Of a stretch of 17,632 nucleotides of DNA, positions 6,724 to 14,536 are shown piece after piece. The notes under the pieces were generated by a model, which had not been told where the DNA came from, ran no database searches, and saw only the letters and a list, made by a program, of their open reading frames with translations. Numbering within the stretch: position 1 is the first letter of the stretch; each line of letters starts with the position of its first letter. This DNA is from SZUA-76 sp945787585 (GTDB taxonomy: Bacteria > Pseudomonadota > Gammaproteobacteria > SZUA-140), in contig CAMYIG010000035.1 in NCBI GenBank assembly GCA_947258425.1, forward strand, positions 1 to 17,632, read 5' to 3'. A program made the translations under genes and the position numbers.

Positions 6724-7542
6724 TCAGTCGCAGTCACAAACACTCCAGTTGATGAATTCTCGCGTTTCGATCCGCTGTGGTTGGGAAAACAGCTGCTCAC
6801 CGGGACCCTGCTCGATGATGCGGCCGTCACACATAAAGATCACCGGCCCCTGAAGCCGTTGCGCCTGCGCAAGATCATGCGTGACACAAACTAGTGGTGT
6901 TTGTTCCGCGATTTGCAACATCGACTGCTCAATCAGCTGCTTCGAATGCGGGTCTAATGAGGCGGTTGGTTCATCGAGCAGCAATATTCTGGGATTGATC
7001 GCTAATGCCCGCGCAATACAGAGGCGCTGCTGTTGCCCCATCGAAAGTGTAGTGGCCGGTTCGTTGAGCCGATCCTTCACCTCATTCCACAATGCGGCCT
7101 GTCGCAGTGACTTTTCAACCAGTTCATCGGCGTGACGACGTTGACGCCAGCTCTTCAAACCAAAGCAGACATTGGTGCGAATCGAGGTGTTGAAGACCAC
7201 TGGCTTCTGTGCGATCAAACCGACGTGGCGACGCAGCTGGTCCCAGCCGCCACGCCACTTTCGCGTGTCACAGCCATTCACTGCAACGCTGCCCGACCAT
7301 TGGGTTAGCAGGCCATTGAGACAGCGCAATAACGAACTTTTACCGGCACCCGATGGACCAATCACGGATGTCACACCCTTCACCGGCAGCGAAAAACTGA
7401 TCTCCTGTAAAATCACCTTACCATCTAACTGCAAACCAAGCCGCTCGACTTGAAGCGCTATCCCCTCGCTATTGGGCGACACTGTGTCGGATGATGACAG
7501 TGCCACTTGCTGAAAATTCTCGTGTATGGGATCGATGGCCAT
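6724..7542 (-). CDS. pstB: PstB-like ATP-binding subunit of the phosphate ABC transporter
   Basis: 272-residue ATPase that powers phosphate import with PstC and PstA. Walker A is GPSGAGKS (62-69), Walker B is ILLLDEPT (186-193) and the switch His is in VTHD (220-223). The stretch AALWNEVKDRL (149-159) and the QQQRLCIARALA following the signature are typical of PstB. The signature itself is LSMGQQQR (166-173) rather than the usual LSGGQQQR, and the protein ends in an unusual Cys/Asp tail (CDCD). A leader of about 28 polar residues precedes the ATPase core. The ATG follows the pstA stop codon with no gap, so translation is probably coupled. It is the last gene of pstSCAB; phoU, which commonly follows, is absent. 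Confidence 0.85.
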   Translation of the reverse strand: MAIDPIHENFQQVALSSSDTVSPNSEGIALQVERLGLQLDGKVILQEISFSLPVKGVTSVIGPSGAGKSSLLRCLNGLLTQWSGSVAVNGCDTRKWRGGWDQLRRHVGLIAQKPVVFNTSIRTNVCFGLKSWRQRRHADELVEKSLRQAALWNEVKDRLNEPATTLSMGQQQRLCIARALAINPRILLLDEPTASLDPHSKQLIEQSMLQIAEQTPLVCVTHDLAQAQRLQGPVIFMCDGRIIEQGPGEQLFSQPQRIETREFINWSVCDCD

Positions 7543-8391
7543 TTAATCTGCTTCCAGTTTTTTTAACACCCTTGCGATCAATCCAAAGGCGGCGACTAAC
7601 AGTACTAAAACGGCGGCGCTGCCCCATGCAATGTTAATCACCTGAGGGTTGTTGCCCTCCTGCGCGAGATAGAAGATATGGGTCTGCAACGTGGTCACCG
7701 GTGAAAACAGTGAGTCCGGCCAGACCACGCCAGAAAATACGGTTGCAGTAAACATGATCGGTGCGGTCTCACTCAGCGCACGCGCCATCGCCAGTAGTAG
7801 GCCTGTTAATAAATTAAGCCAACTGCGCGGCAGCCTTAAGCGCCAGATAATGGCACCACTATCGAGGCCTAACGCCCTGCCTGCTTCTGTGTAATTCAAC
7901 GGAATACGTTCCAGTGCCGCCAGCGTATTTAACACTAGCAAAGGCAACAGCACTATTGCCAGCACCACCGCCCCGCTCAACAGTGAAACACCCCACGCAA
8001 ACAAATTCACCAGCATCACCAGACCACACAGGCCAAACACGATGGGGGGAATCCCCTGCAGCATATTGAACATCACTATTAATAGTTGCTGCTGTCGCGG
8101 TGATGCATAAATTCGATAATAGAGTGCAGTACCGAGTGCGAACGGCGCGGCCATCACGCACGCCATCACTGCCAATAACAATGAACCCAACAACTGCGCA
8201 AAGATACCCTCGGTGACGCCAAAACCTGCGCCATCAGCAGTGCCGCTAATGAAGTCCCAGTCGAGTACCGGCGCCGCTTTCCAGAAGATATAACCGAGGA
8301 TGATGGTCGGCACGAGCAGAGCGGGTATCGCAAGTAACCACACAATACTTTTGCTGATGGTGTCACGATATTGCAGGCGTGATGTATTCAT
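7543..8391 (-). CDS. pstA: PstA, permease subunit of the phosphate ABC transporter
   Basis: Inner-membrane permease that pairs with PstC to form the phosphate channel. From the ATG at 8389-8391 it is 282 residues and begins MNTSRLQYRD. About six hydrophobic segments are visible, and the cytoplasmic EAA loop reads EAGRALGLDSGAIIWRLRLP, the site that docks with PstB. I chose this start because it overlaps the pstC stop as ATGA, the classic coupled junction. An upstream in-frame start at 8460 would add 23 polar residues lying wholly inside pstC and is unlikely. It is followed directly by pstB. Confidence 0.9.
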   Translation of the reverse strand: MNTSRLQYRDTISKSIVWLLAIPALLVPTIILGYIFWKAAPVLDWDFISGTADGAGFGVTEGIFAQLLGSLLLAVMACVMAAPFALGTALYYRIYASPRQQQLLIVMFNMLQGIPPIVFGLCGLVMLVNLFAWGVSLLSGAVVLAIVLLPLLVLNTLAALERIPLNYTEAGRALGLDSGAIIWRLRLPRSWLNLLTGLLLAMARALSETAPIMFTATVFSGVVWPDSLFSPVTTLQTHIFYLAQEGNNPQVINIAWGSAAVLVLLVAAFGLIARVLKKLEAD

Positions 8392-9227
8392 ACCACCAAC
8401 CGTTGACGATGGGTCAGCAGCGAAATCATCATCGCAAGCATTGCCAGCATCAAACCACAAAACAGCAGTGCGGCCCAGTGCAGTGAGCCGACACTGGCTT
8501 CTGCCATTTCGCGTCCAATCCGCGATGTTAATGTCTGTGCGGGTTGCAGTAAATTATAGAAAGGCTCGGGAATACGATCGATTGAACCGACCACCAGCAT
8601 CACCGCTACCGTCTCTCCCATCGCGCGCCCCATTGATAATAATGTGGCGATTCGAATGCCGGGCCATGCCTGCGGTAACAGCACTCGCCACAACGTCGCA
8701 TCCCAGCCGATACCAAGATTTTTTGCCGCTTCACGGTGCGATTGTTTGACAGCGCTGATAGCATCTTCAGAAAGCACCATGATCGTCGGTAAAATCATTA
8801 ACGCTAGCAGTAGCCCCGCTGCCAGTAACGTGCGGCCGGTGAGCAGCTCAAACTGCGACTCCAATAGCGGTATTAAAAGCCAGATGCCCAGCAGTCCATA
8901 AACGACAGAAGGGATACCCGCCAGCAGTTCCATGCCAAAGCGCACGGTACTTCGTAATTTTGGTGACAATAACTCTGCAGATAACATTGCGGCGGCGACC
9001 CCGCACGGTAGCGCAATCAGCAGTGCCAACGTAACCGCCCACAGTGTGCCGATCAACGCCGGCAACATGCCATACAGTGATTCAAAGGGATACCACTCGG
9101 TGCCGGCTACAAAAGCGATGCCTTGCTGTTGCAGCAGTGGCCAGCTGCTCTGTAGTAGAAAGCCCACTACCAGCACAATCATCATTGAAGACAACAGCGC
9201 CGACGCCGACAGCCACCATTTCAGCAT
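8388..9227 (-). CDS. pstC: PstC, permease subunit of the phosphate ABC transporter
   Basis: 279-residue inner-membrane permease. It has an N-terminal hydrophobic segment (residues 5-25), further helices, and an EAA loop that reads EAAKNLGIGWDATLWRVLLP, followed by the typical GRAMGETVAVMLVVG. This last stretch is characteristic of PstC. The ATG lies 7 nt after the pstS stop and is preceded by GAGGT. The length is at the short end for PstC because the N-terminal extension and long periplasmic loop of the enterobacterial protein are reduced. The end overlaps pstA by ATGA. Confidence 0.9.
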   Translation of the reverse strand: MLKWWLSASALLSSMMIVLVVGFLLQSSWPLLQQQGIAFVAGTEWYPFESLYGMLPALIGTLWAVTLALLIALPCGVAAAMLSAELLSPKLRSTVRFGMELLAGIPSVVYGLLGIWLLIPLLESQFELLTGRTLLAAGLLLALMILPTIMVLSEDAISAVKQSHREAAKNLGIGWDATLWRVLLPQAWPGIRIATLLSMGRAMGETVAVMLVVGSIDRIPEPFYNLLQPAQTLTSRIGREMAEASVGSLHWAALLFCGLMLAMLAMMISLLTHRQRLVV

Positions 9228-9234
9228 GCTGCCG

Positions 9235-10095
9235 TCACCTCACCCGATGAAAGCCAACCGCCTCTACAATCGTCTGCCCCTGGTCTGAACGGAGAAAGTC
9301 GACAAAGGCGATCACCGCTGCGCTGCGCTGCTTCGGCACGAGAATATTGAGGTCACGCTTAATCACATAGCGGCCTGATGCGACATTTTCCGCCGTCGGT
9401 AGTATCGCATCATCACCGTCGCCCACCGCAACCGCGCGCACACGATCATTCAACCAGGCATTAGAGAGCATGCCGATCGCCTGGTCACTACGGGCAATCA
9501 CGGCCTGCTCTTCATTGTTGGAACCGGTAATAATCGTCGCGCCCGCAGCACGTGCGCGTGGATTACCCAACACCACGCTGGCAAAAACATGGCGGGTTCC
9601 GCGAGAGGCCTCTTTATCGATCACCAGAATGGGGGCATCCAGGCCACCCAGTACTTTCCAGTTACGGATCTCGCCACGATAGATCGCCGCAATCTGCGAT
9701 AAAGAAAGACGCTGCACGCCGCTCTCATAAACGGCTTTCGAAACGGCAACGGCGACCGCATCGCGCGCCACGGGGATCACATCGGTGGTGGTGTTCAGGC
9801 GTAGCGCTTCACTGTGACTCAATGGGCGCGAGGCCATCCCGATATCGATGGTACCGCGTTCAACGCTAGCGACACCGGCCCCTGAGCCACCCCCCGATAC
9901 TGTCAGCGTCAGTTCCGGGTGGAGTATTCGATAGGCCTTCGTGGCCTCTGCAATAATAGGCAATACAGTGGTGGAACCGGCAATCTTAATCGTAGTTATC
10001 GTCGTCGTGGCAGCGGCGTGCAGCGACCCTGCGCCGCATCCAAATAACAGTAGAACTGCCGACAATAAAGCAGATGACCTTCCACGAAACAACAT
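9235..10095 (-). CDS. pstS: PstS-like periplasmic phosphate-binding protein
   Basis: Captures phosphate in the periplasm and delivers it to PstCA. From the ATG at 10093-10095 the protein has 286 residues. Residues 1-27 form a signal peptide; it contains LLFGC, a possible but imperfect lipobox (Cys20), and also a plausible signal peptidase I site after LHA (25-27). Phosphate-binding motifs of the family are present: AGSTTVLP (39-46), SGGGSGAG (67-74) and SRGT (164-167, where SAGT or SGT is more usual). I chose this start because GGAGG sits 5 nt before it and it opens directly into the signal peptide. An in-frame start at 10158 would add 21 polar residues ahead of that signal. It is the first gene of pstSCAB. 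Confidence 0.88.
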   Translation of the reverse strand: MLFRGRSSALLSAVLLLFGCGAGSLHAAATTTITTIKIAGSTTVLPIIAEATKAYRILHPELTLTVSGGGSGAGVASVERGTIDIGMASRPLSHSEALRLNTTTDVIPVARDAVAVAVSKAVYESGVQRLSLSQIAAIYRGEIRNWKVLGGLDAPILVIDKEASRGTRHVFASVVLGNPRARAAGATIITGSNNEEQAVIARSDQAIGMLSNAWLNDRVRAVAVGDGDDAILPTAENVASGRYVIKRDLNILVPKQRSAAVIAFVDFLRSDQGQTIVEAVGFHRVR

Positions 10096-10122
10096 GCTCT
10101 CCTCCATGTAATTCATTGCGCG

Positions 10123-10155
10123 ATGACAAGATTGGGTGGTAGTCGTTTCAACGAC
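10123..10155 (-). promoter_or_regulatory. Candidate pst operon promoter with overlapping inverted repeat
   Basis: On the minus strand, TTGAAA (10146-10151), a 17-bp spacer and TGTCAT (10123-10128) form a moderate sigma70 match whose start would be about 21 nt before the pstS ATG. An inverted repeat, GTCGTT (10142-10147) and AACGAC (10150-10155) with a 2-nt centre, covers the -35. Adding GTGGT (10136-10140) on one side and CAC on the other lengthens the symmetry with a 3-nt insertion. It does not match a Pho box. Confidence 0.35.
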
Positions 10156-10211
10156 CACTCCCTTACAGGAGGCTCGCTATCAACACGCACTTTTCCCGGC
10201 CAGGTGATCGG

Positions 10212-10598
10212 CTAATTTAGATCCACGGCATACTTTCTTAACGTTTCCAACGGCACAATATCCAGTGCTTTTTTATGTGTGCGCGTCAAAAAGAGCTTAG
10301 GGGCCATCCCTTCTTCATGGGCCTCTAACCAACGCGGCGCACACAGACACCAGCTATCACCTGCCTTCAACCCTTTAAAACCGTGTTCTGGCATCGGGGT
10401 GGAAAGGTCATTTCCCTTGAACCGCGAATATTCGAGAAACTCAGTGGTCATCTGTACACATACCGTATGGGCACCAAAGTCGAGCTCACTGGTATTGCAG
10501 CAACCATCACGAAAAAAGCCAGTCATTGGATCGGTACCACACGCCACCAACGGCTCGCCAAAAACATTTACAGAAGGTTCGATCTCTACATCACTCAT
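10212..10598 (-). CDS. DUF2237 family protein
   Basis: A 128-residue small soluble protein of a widespread bacterial family with no established function. It begins SVNVFGEPLVACGTDPMTGF (residues 9-28), has an RDGCC pair (30-34), and then DSWCLCAPRWLEA (81-93); these conserved Cys- and Trp-containing segments define the family. Six cysteines (20, 33, 34, 47, 84 and 86) could bind a metal or respond to redox, though this is inference. AGGAAG precedes the ATG at 10598 by 5 nt. It lies just upstream of the pst operon on the same strand, separated by 116 nt that contain the candidate pst promoter, and is divergent from the psiE-like gene. Confidence 0.85.
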   Translation of the reverse strand: MSDVEIEPSVNVFGEPLVACGTDPMTGFFRDGCCNTSELDFGAHTVCVQMTTEFLEYSRFKGNDLSTPMPEHGFKGLKAGDSWCLCAPRWLEAHEEGMAPKLFLTRTHKKALDIVPLETLRKYAVDLN

Positions 10599-10740
10599 GT
10601 CATCTTCCTAAAATCATATTTCAATATGTCATCATAACGAAGTTACCTGCCAGCGTTAAGCATCATACAACATAGCCCTGCATAGCGTAAAAGAGTACTA
10701 TCTCACTGATAAGCGATTAAATAGAACAAGAGATACTACC

Positions 10741-11217
10741 ATGGATAAAAACAAGCTGGCCCACTCAAATAGCAAAGGGCTACAGCGGCTGAAAGAGCTG
10801 TGGCCGGAGTTAACGCTCTTTGAACGCTTCGAATACATTGTCACCCTGATTGTCAGCCTGGTGCTGGCGATGATCATTGTCATCGCCCTGCTTAACCTGC
10901 TTGACAATATCTATGAGATGACTGTGACCCAGTTGACCGGGGAAGTCGACTATAAGATGTTTCAGGTGACGTTCGGCATGCTATTAACATTATTGATCGC
11001 CCTCGAATTTCGTAACTCGATCGATGCCATCCTTGAAGGACGCGGCCTGCTGGTGCAGGTCAAAATTGTGGTACTGATCGCTATTATCGCGCTGGCCCGA
11101 AAATTTCTGGTGATGGATGCCAATGAGTTTGGCGCGATGATGATCGCAGCCTTTGCGCTCGTGACGCTATCACTCGGTGTCGTCTACTGGTTATTAGCAA
11201 AAAAACACGAACTATAA
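10741..11217 (+). CDS. PsiE family inner-membrane protein
   Basis: 158 residues with four predicted membrane helices (near 31-53, 72-91, 106-122 and 129-152). The pattern LTLFERFEYIVTLIVSL, a central YKMFQVTFGMLLTLLIALEF and a final short cytoplasmic tail match the phosphate-starvation-inducible PsiE family. Molecular function is unknown; the E. coli gene responds to phosphate starvation, which fits its place 0.6 kb from pstS. The ATG at 10741 has only a weak AGAG ahead of it. Its stop codon overlaps the end of the convergent pseudouridine synthase gene by 6 nt. The 142-nt upstream region shows no clear promoter, only a half Pho-box-like TGTCAT at 10627-10632. Confidence 0.85.
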   Translation: MDKNKLAHSNSKGLQRLKELWPELTLFERFEYIVTLIVSLVLAMIIVIALLNLLDNIYEMTVTQLTGEVDYKMFQVTFGMLLTLLIALEFRNSIDAILEGRGLLVQVKIVVLIAIIALARKFLVMDANEFGAMMIAAFALVTLSLGVVYWLLAKKHEL

Positions 11218-12078
11218 TCGCGGCAAATATTCATCCGCTAAACGGTAGCAACGTGGCTTGCCATTCAGTGGGCAATCAAAGGCGAGATGACAGGCGGTCA
11301 ATTGCAGGTCCTCTTTATCATCACCACTGCCATAAAGACGATCGCCCACCACCGCATAGCCCATTTCGGACAGATGACGTCTGATTTGATGTTTCCGTCC
11401 CGTCTCAATATGCACGGACAGCAGTGAACGATTCTGTTGTGCATCGTATGCAATTGGTGTTACATGTGTGGTCGATGCCCGCCCTTCTATTGCAGTGTTA
11501 ATCGTATACGGCATGGGTGTTTCAGGAAACGCGCCATGTACCAACACCCGGTAACATTTTTCAATCTCGCGAGAGGCAAAAAGACCCGAAAGCGCTACCG
11601 CCGCCTTTTTTGTATGCCCGATCAGTATCAGGCCCGTCGCGGCACGGTCAAGCCGGTGAATGATATAGCTGGGGCGTTGCGGTGTCAGATGCTGCTCCGC
11701 CCAGCGACTCACGGTGCAGTGGTCCCCCCATTTACTGCCCTGCGACAGCACCCCGTAGGGTTTATACCAGAGGCTGTATTCCCCCTCATCGGCGATCAAT
11801 AATGACGCCGGCGGTTCACTCAACAACACCGCTTCATCGTAATAAAAATCCAGCGCATCACCAGGCCGTAACGTTTTTGTCGCGCGACGAATGCGACGGC
11901 ACGCGCCACCGTGACTCAACCATACGGCACCTCGTTGCATCGCCTGTTTTACCCGCTGTTTTGACAGCCCGGAAACCTCGGCTAACGCCGCCACGGCATT
12001 CATTCCGTCTTCATTTATGTCGACATGAAATTCACTGCGAGGGGGAGTCATGAAATTAATCGCACCCGCTGATAACAT
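11212..12078 (-). CDS. RluA-family pseudouridine synthase
   Basis: 288 residues. It converts specific uridines in rRNA or tRNA to pseudouridine. Residues 15-85 look like a small S4-type RNA-binding domain (QRVKQAMQRGAVWLSHGG). The catalytic domain contains HRLDRAATG (141-149), whose Asp144 is the expected nucleophile, and the conserved ETGRKHQIRRHL (225-236). The exact target cannot be given from sequence, so no gene symbol is assigned. Two starts are possible, 12078 and 12051 (residue 10); neither has a good ribosome binding site. It follows the aspartic protease gene by 6 nt and is probably the last gene of a four-gene operon. Confidence 0.9.
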   Translation of the reverse strand: MLSAGAINFMTPPRSEFHVDINEDGMNAVAALAEVSGLSKQRVKQAMQRGAVWLSHGGACRRIRRATKTLRPGDALDFYYDEAVLLSEPPASLLIADEGEYSLWYKPYGVLSQGSKWGDHCTVSRWAEQHLTPQRPSYIIHRLDRAATGLILIGHTKKAAVALSGLFASREIEKCYRVLVHGAFPETPMPYTINTAIEGRASTTHVTPIAYDAQQNRSLLSVHIETGRKHQIRRHLSEMGYAVVGDRLYGSGDDKEDLQLTACHLAFDCPLNGKPRCYRLADEYLPRL

Positions 12079-12084
12079 TGAAGA

Positions 12085-13278
12085 CTAATCACGATATCTC
12101 AGAAAAAGCTCGGCATGTTCCTGATCGATTCTGAAATCAAAATGCTCAAGAAAGTTCATCCCGAGTAATCCGGAAGCCCCTTCTATTGCCAGCTGCTCAA
12201 CCACCGCAATATCAATCGGTGAAACATCAAATGCCCCTACCGTAATCGATTCAACACGGTATAGCTGTGCTTCGGTGGTCCCATTTGCCGTATTAATAAT
12301 CACTGTCTGTTGTGCATCGATGGCCTGTAGTCCAAGCGGCCTGGCCACTTCACGACTCAAAATAGTCAATGAAGCGCCCGTATCGAGCAGCAGCCGAACT
12401 TCACTCTGATTCAATGTGGCTTCAACGATAAAGTGGCTGCCATTGCGGAGCAATGTAACCGGGGTTTCGAGTTGTCGTTGCCGCTGTGCTTCTATATCCA
12501 GCATCATTTTTTGCGCGACGTCACCCACAAAAGGGTCGTTCTGAACAACATTGAGTGGCGCCATAGCAGCATCGAGCCGTGACGCCTTAATCAGCCATGT
12601 CGCCAACTCAATGTAATAGGGGGTATGACTCGCACGCTGAGCAATCAGAAACTGGTACAACTCAATATGGGCATTAACATCATCAGCACCCATACTTTCA
12701 TTGGCGATATCGACCGTTTCCTGAATCAACTGGTCAAGCTGTGTCAGTTCAGTCGCAGATGAAGCGACAGCCAGCGTATCGAAGAGCACCTTTAACGCCT
12801 CATAAAACTGCCGCTGCTGATTATATAATGCAGCTAATGTCATACGCTCACTAAAGGCCAGAGGCAATTGCGTAATCAATAACTTCAATAAATTGATTGC
12901 ACCTGCGGGATCATTTTGCTGTTGGCGCATTCTCACATGTTGATTAATCCGGCGTCGCGCCGCGTCAGCCCTCCCCTCAATACGACTATGATTAGCATAC
13001 CACTCAATCGCTTCGACATCTCTGCCCGTTTTTAATAGCACCATCAAGTCATCAAAATCGGTAGCATGCTGATTATCACTGTTACTGCTCTTTTGATCTA
13101 ACCGAGCATCCGCTCTATCTTCATTGAGGATCAAATCCGACTTTTTTTCATCGGTGTTAAGCGGTGCTTCAGTTAATGGCAGTACGACAGCCTGCCGCAT
13201 CGATTCAACCGTGCTATGTAATAACCAGCCGATAGCCATACCAACCAGCAGAATAATAAAACCAAAAAGATTGTTCAT
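12085..13278 (-). CDS. Membrane-anchored retropepsin-like aspartic protease
   Basis: 397 residues in three parts. An N-terminal membrane anchor covers 4-20 with the bulk probably periplasmic. A polar linker (35-75) precedes a helical, TPR-like region (about 75-265). A C-terminal retropepsin-like domain (about 274-397) contains the catalytic DTGAS (299-303), ILSREVARPLGL (306-317) and the second conserved motif GLLGMNFLEHF (370-380). Such enzymes work as dimers, one Asp per subunit. The natural substrate is unknown; cell-envelope proteins are a reasonable guess given the anchor. It lies 10 nt after the hydrolase–OsmC gene and 6 nt before the pseudouridine synthase gene. Confidence 0.85.
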   Translation of the reverse strand: MNNLFGFIILLVGMAIGWLLHSTVESMRQAVVLPLTEAPLNTDEKKSDLILNEDRADARLDQKSSNSDNQHATDFDDLMVLLKTGRDVEAIEWYANHSRIEGRADAARRRINQHVRMRQQQNDPAGAINLLKLLITQLPLAFSERMTLAALYNQQRQFYEALKVLFDTLAVASSATELTQLDQLIQETVDIANESMGADDVNAHIELYQFLIAQRASHTPYYIELATWLIKASRLDAAMAPLNVVQNDPFVGDVAQKMMLDIEAQRQRQLETPVTLLRNGSHFIVEATLNQSEVRLLLDTGASLTILSREVARPLGLQAIDAQQTVIINTANGTTEAQLYRVESITVGAFDVSPIDIAVVEQLAIEGASGLLGMNFLEHFDFRIDQEHAELFLRYRD

Positions 13279-13288
13279 CGCCGGAATA

Positions 13289-14509
13289 TCACGATACGAG
13301 TCGAGTATCTATTTTAACTTCAGCATGCAACGTTCTATGCACCGGGCACTTGTCCGCGATCTCAAGCAGGCGCTGGCGCTGCTCATCACTGAGCGCCCCC
13401 GTTAGCGTAATTTCGCGCTCTATCAAGTCTATCTTGTGCCGCTTATCGTCGCACTCTGCGCAATCCTTACCGTGAACTTTACTGTGTTTAAGTTGTACAT
13501 CCACTTCATCCAGCGGCCACTGCTTTTGATCGGCATACATTCGTAATGTCATTGCAGTACAGGCACCCAACGCTGCCGTCAATAAATCATAAGGCGACGG
13601 TCCCAACCCAGCCCCACCCATGACGACCGGTTCATCGGCGACCAGCGGATGCCCATGGGCATCGATCTCGGTATAATAACGTTCCCGCCCAATACTTGCC
13701 GTGACCCTCTCATCATCACGATGATCTATCAGTGGCGCGTCCGCTGCATCTGACAGATATTTTTCGGCCCATGAAGCGATCAATCCGCCCGCATAACAGG
13801 CGTCCTGTTGTTGTGCCAAAAGATGACCGGCATCATCAAGCGAAATAAAACTCTTGGGATGACGTGCAGCTTCAAAAATTTTACCTGCATTATCCATTGT
13901 TACCGTATCGTCATTAGAGGCGTGCAGGACTAATAGCGCACATCTTAGCTGCTTAATCGCGTTGCGCATCGATACACCCTGCACATCGTCGAGAAACTGC
14001 TGTTTCATACGATAGCGTTGTCCGCCAATCTCAACCTCCGCCGCGCCGTGCTTCTCTATCTCCGCCTGCTCTTTTTTGAAGTGGTGCAACACATGATGGG
14101 GTTCGTAAGGCGAGCCAATCGTCACCACCCCCTTCACAGAAGGGATTTGACTCGCTGCCGCTAATGCCGCGGTTCCTCCGAGTGAGTGACCAATCAAAAT
14201 TCCGGCGGGCTGGTGATCTGTTTCTAGATAACGTGCAGCACTCAACAGGTCTGCTACGTTGGTCGTGAAATTACTGTCTGAAAAATCACCGCCACTTTCA
14301 CCTAACCCGGTAAAATCAAAGCGTAACACTGCAATATGACGCTGCGTTAACGCACGGCTGATATAGTGGATGGCCTTGATATTTTTAGTGCATGTGAAAC
14401 AGTGGGCAATAATGGCATAACTCGTTGGCCGATTATCCACTGGGGTATCCAGTAACGCGGCCAGGTGATCGCCCGCATCATTGGTAAAAAAAACTTTTTT
14501 TGAGCGCAT
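13289..14509 (-). CDS. Bifunctional alpha/beta hydrolase – OsmC family protein
   Basis: 406 residues in two fused domains. Residues 1-255 form a serine alpha/beta hydrolase: GHSLGG (107-112) with nucleophile Ser109, an acid at Asp200 or Asp201, and His229 in DAGHL. Residues 265-406 form an OsmC-type domain, which reduces organic or lipid hydroperoxides using two cysteines: Cys317 in LGACTAM and Cys388 in DKCPVH. A further CAEC pair (350-353) is present and occurs in this OsmC branch. The fusion is a known architecture; it suggests hydrolysis of a peroxidised ester or lipid followed by, or coupled to, peroxide reduction. That coupling is inference. The ATG is preceded by AGGG. The gene lies 27 nt after the DamX-like gene. 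Confidence 0.92.
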   Translation of the reverse strand: MRSKKVFFTNDAGDHLAALLDTPVDNRPTSYAIIAHCFTCTKNIKAIHYISRALTQRHIAVLRFDFTGLGESGGDFSDSNFTTNVADLLSAARYLETDHQPAGILIGHSLGGTAALAAASQIPSVKGVVTIGSPYEPHHVLHHFKKEQAEIEKHGAAEVEIGGQRYRMKQQFLDDVQGVSMRNAIKQLRCALLVLHASNDDTVTMDNAGKIFEAARHPKSFISLDDAGHLLAQQQDACYAGGLIASWAEKYLSDAADAPLIDHRDDERVTASIGRERYYTEIDAHGHPLVADEPVVMGGAGLGPSPYDLLTAALGACTAMTLRMYADQKQWPLDEVDVQLKHSKVHGKDCAECDDKRHKIDLIEREITLTGALSDEQRQRLLEIADKCPVHRTLHAEVKIDTRLVS

Positions 14510-14536
14510 GGACCCTATGTCCCCTATAACCGACTA

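Noticed and set aside
8392..8460. N-terminal extension of PstA to 8460
   Set aside because: It lies wholly inside pstC and adds polar residues; the ATGA junction at 8388-8391 is the natural start.
8300..8749. A 149-codon plus-strand frame
   Set aside because: It is antisense to pstC and pstA, whose motifs and junctions are clear; there is no domain and no start signal.
10123..10128. TGTCAT as half of a Pho box upstream of pstS
   Set aside because: The second half-site is missing and the site is only 28 nt from the start codon, too close for a normal PhoB-activated promoter; it fits better as a -10.
10096..10158. N-terminal extension of PstS to 10158
   Set aside because: It would put 21 polar residues before the signal peptide; GGAGG stands just ahead of the ATG at 10095.
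10627..10644. TGTCATCATAA as a Pho box upstream of the psiE-like gene
   Set aside because: Only the first heptamer fits; the second repeat does not match, so I cannot support a PhoB site.
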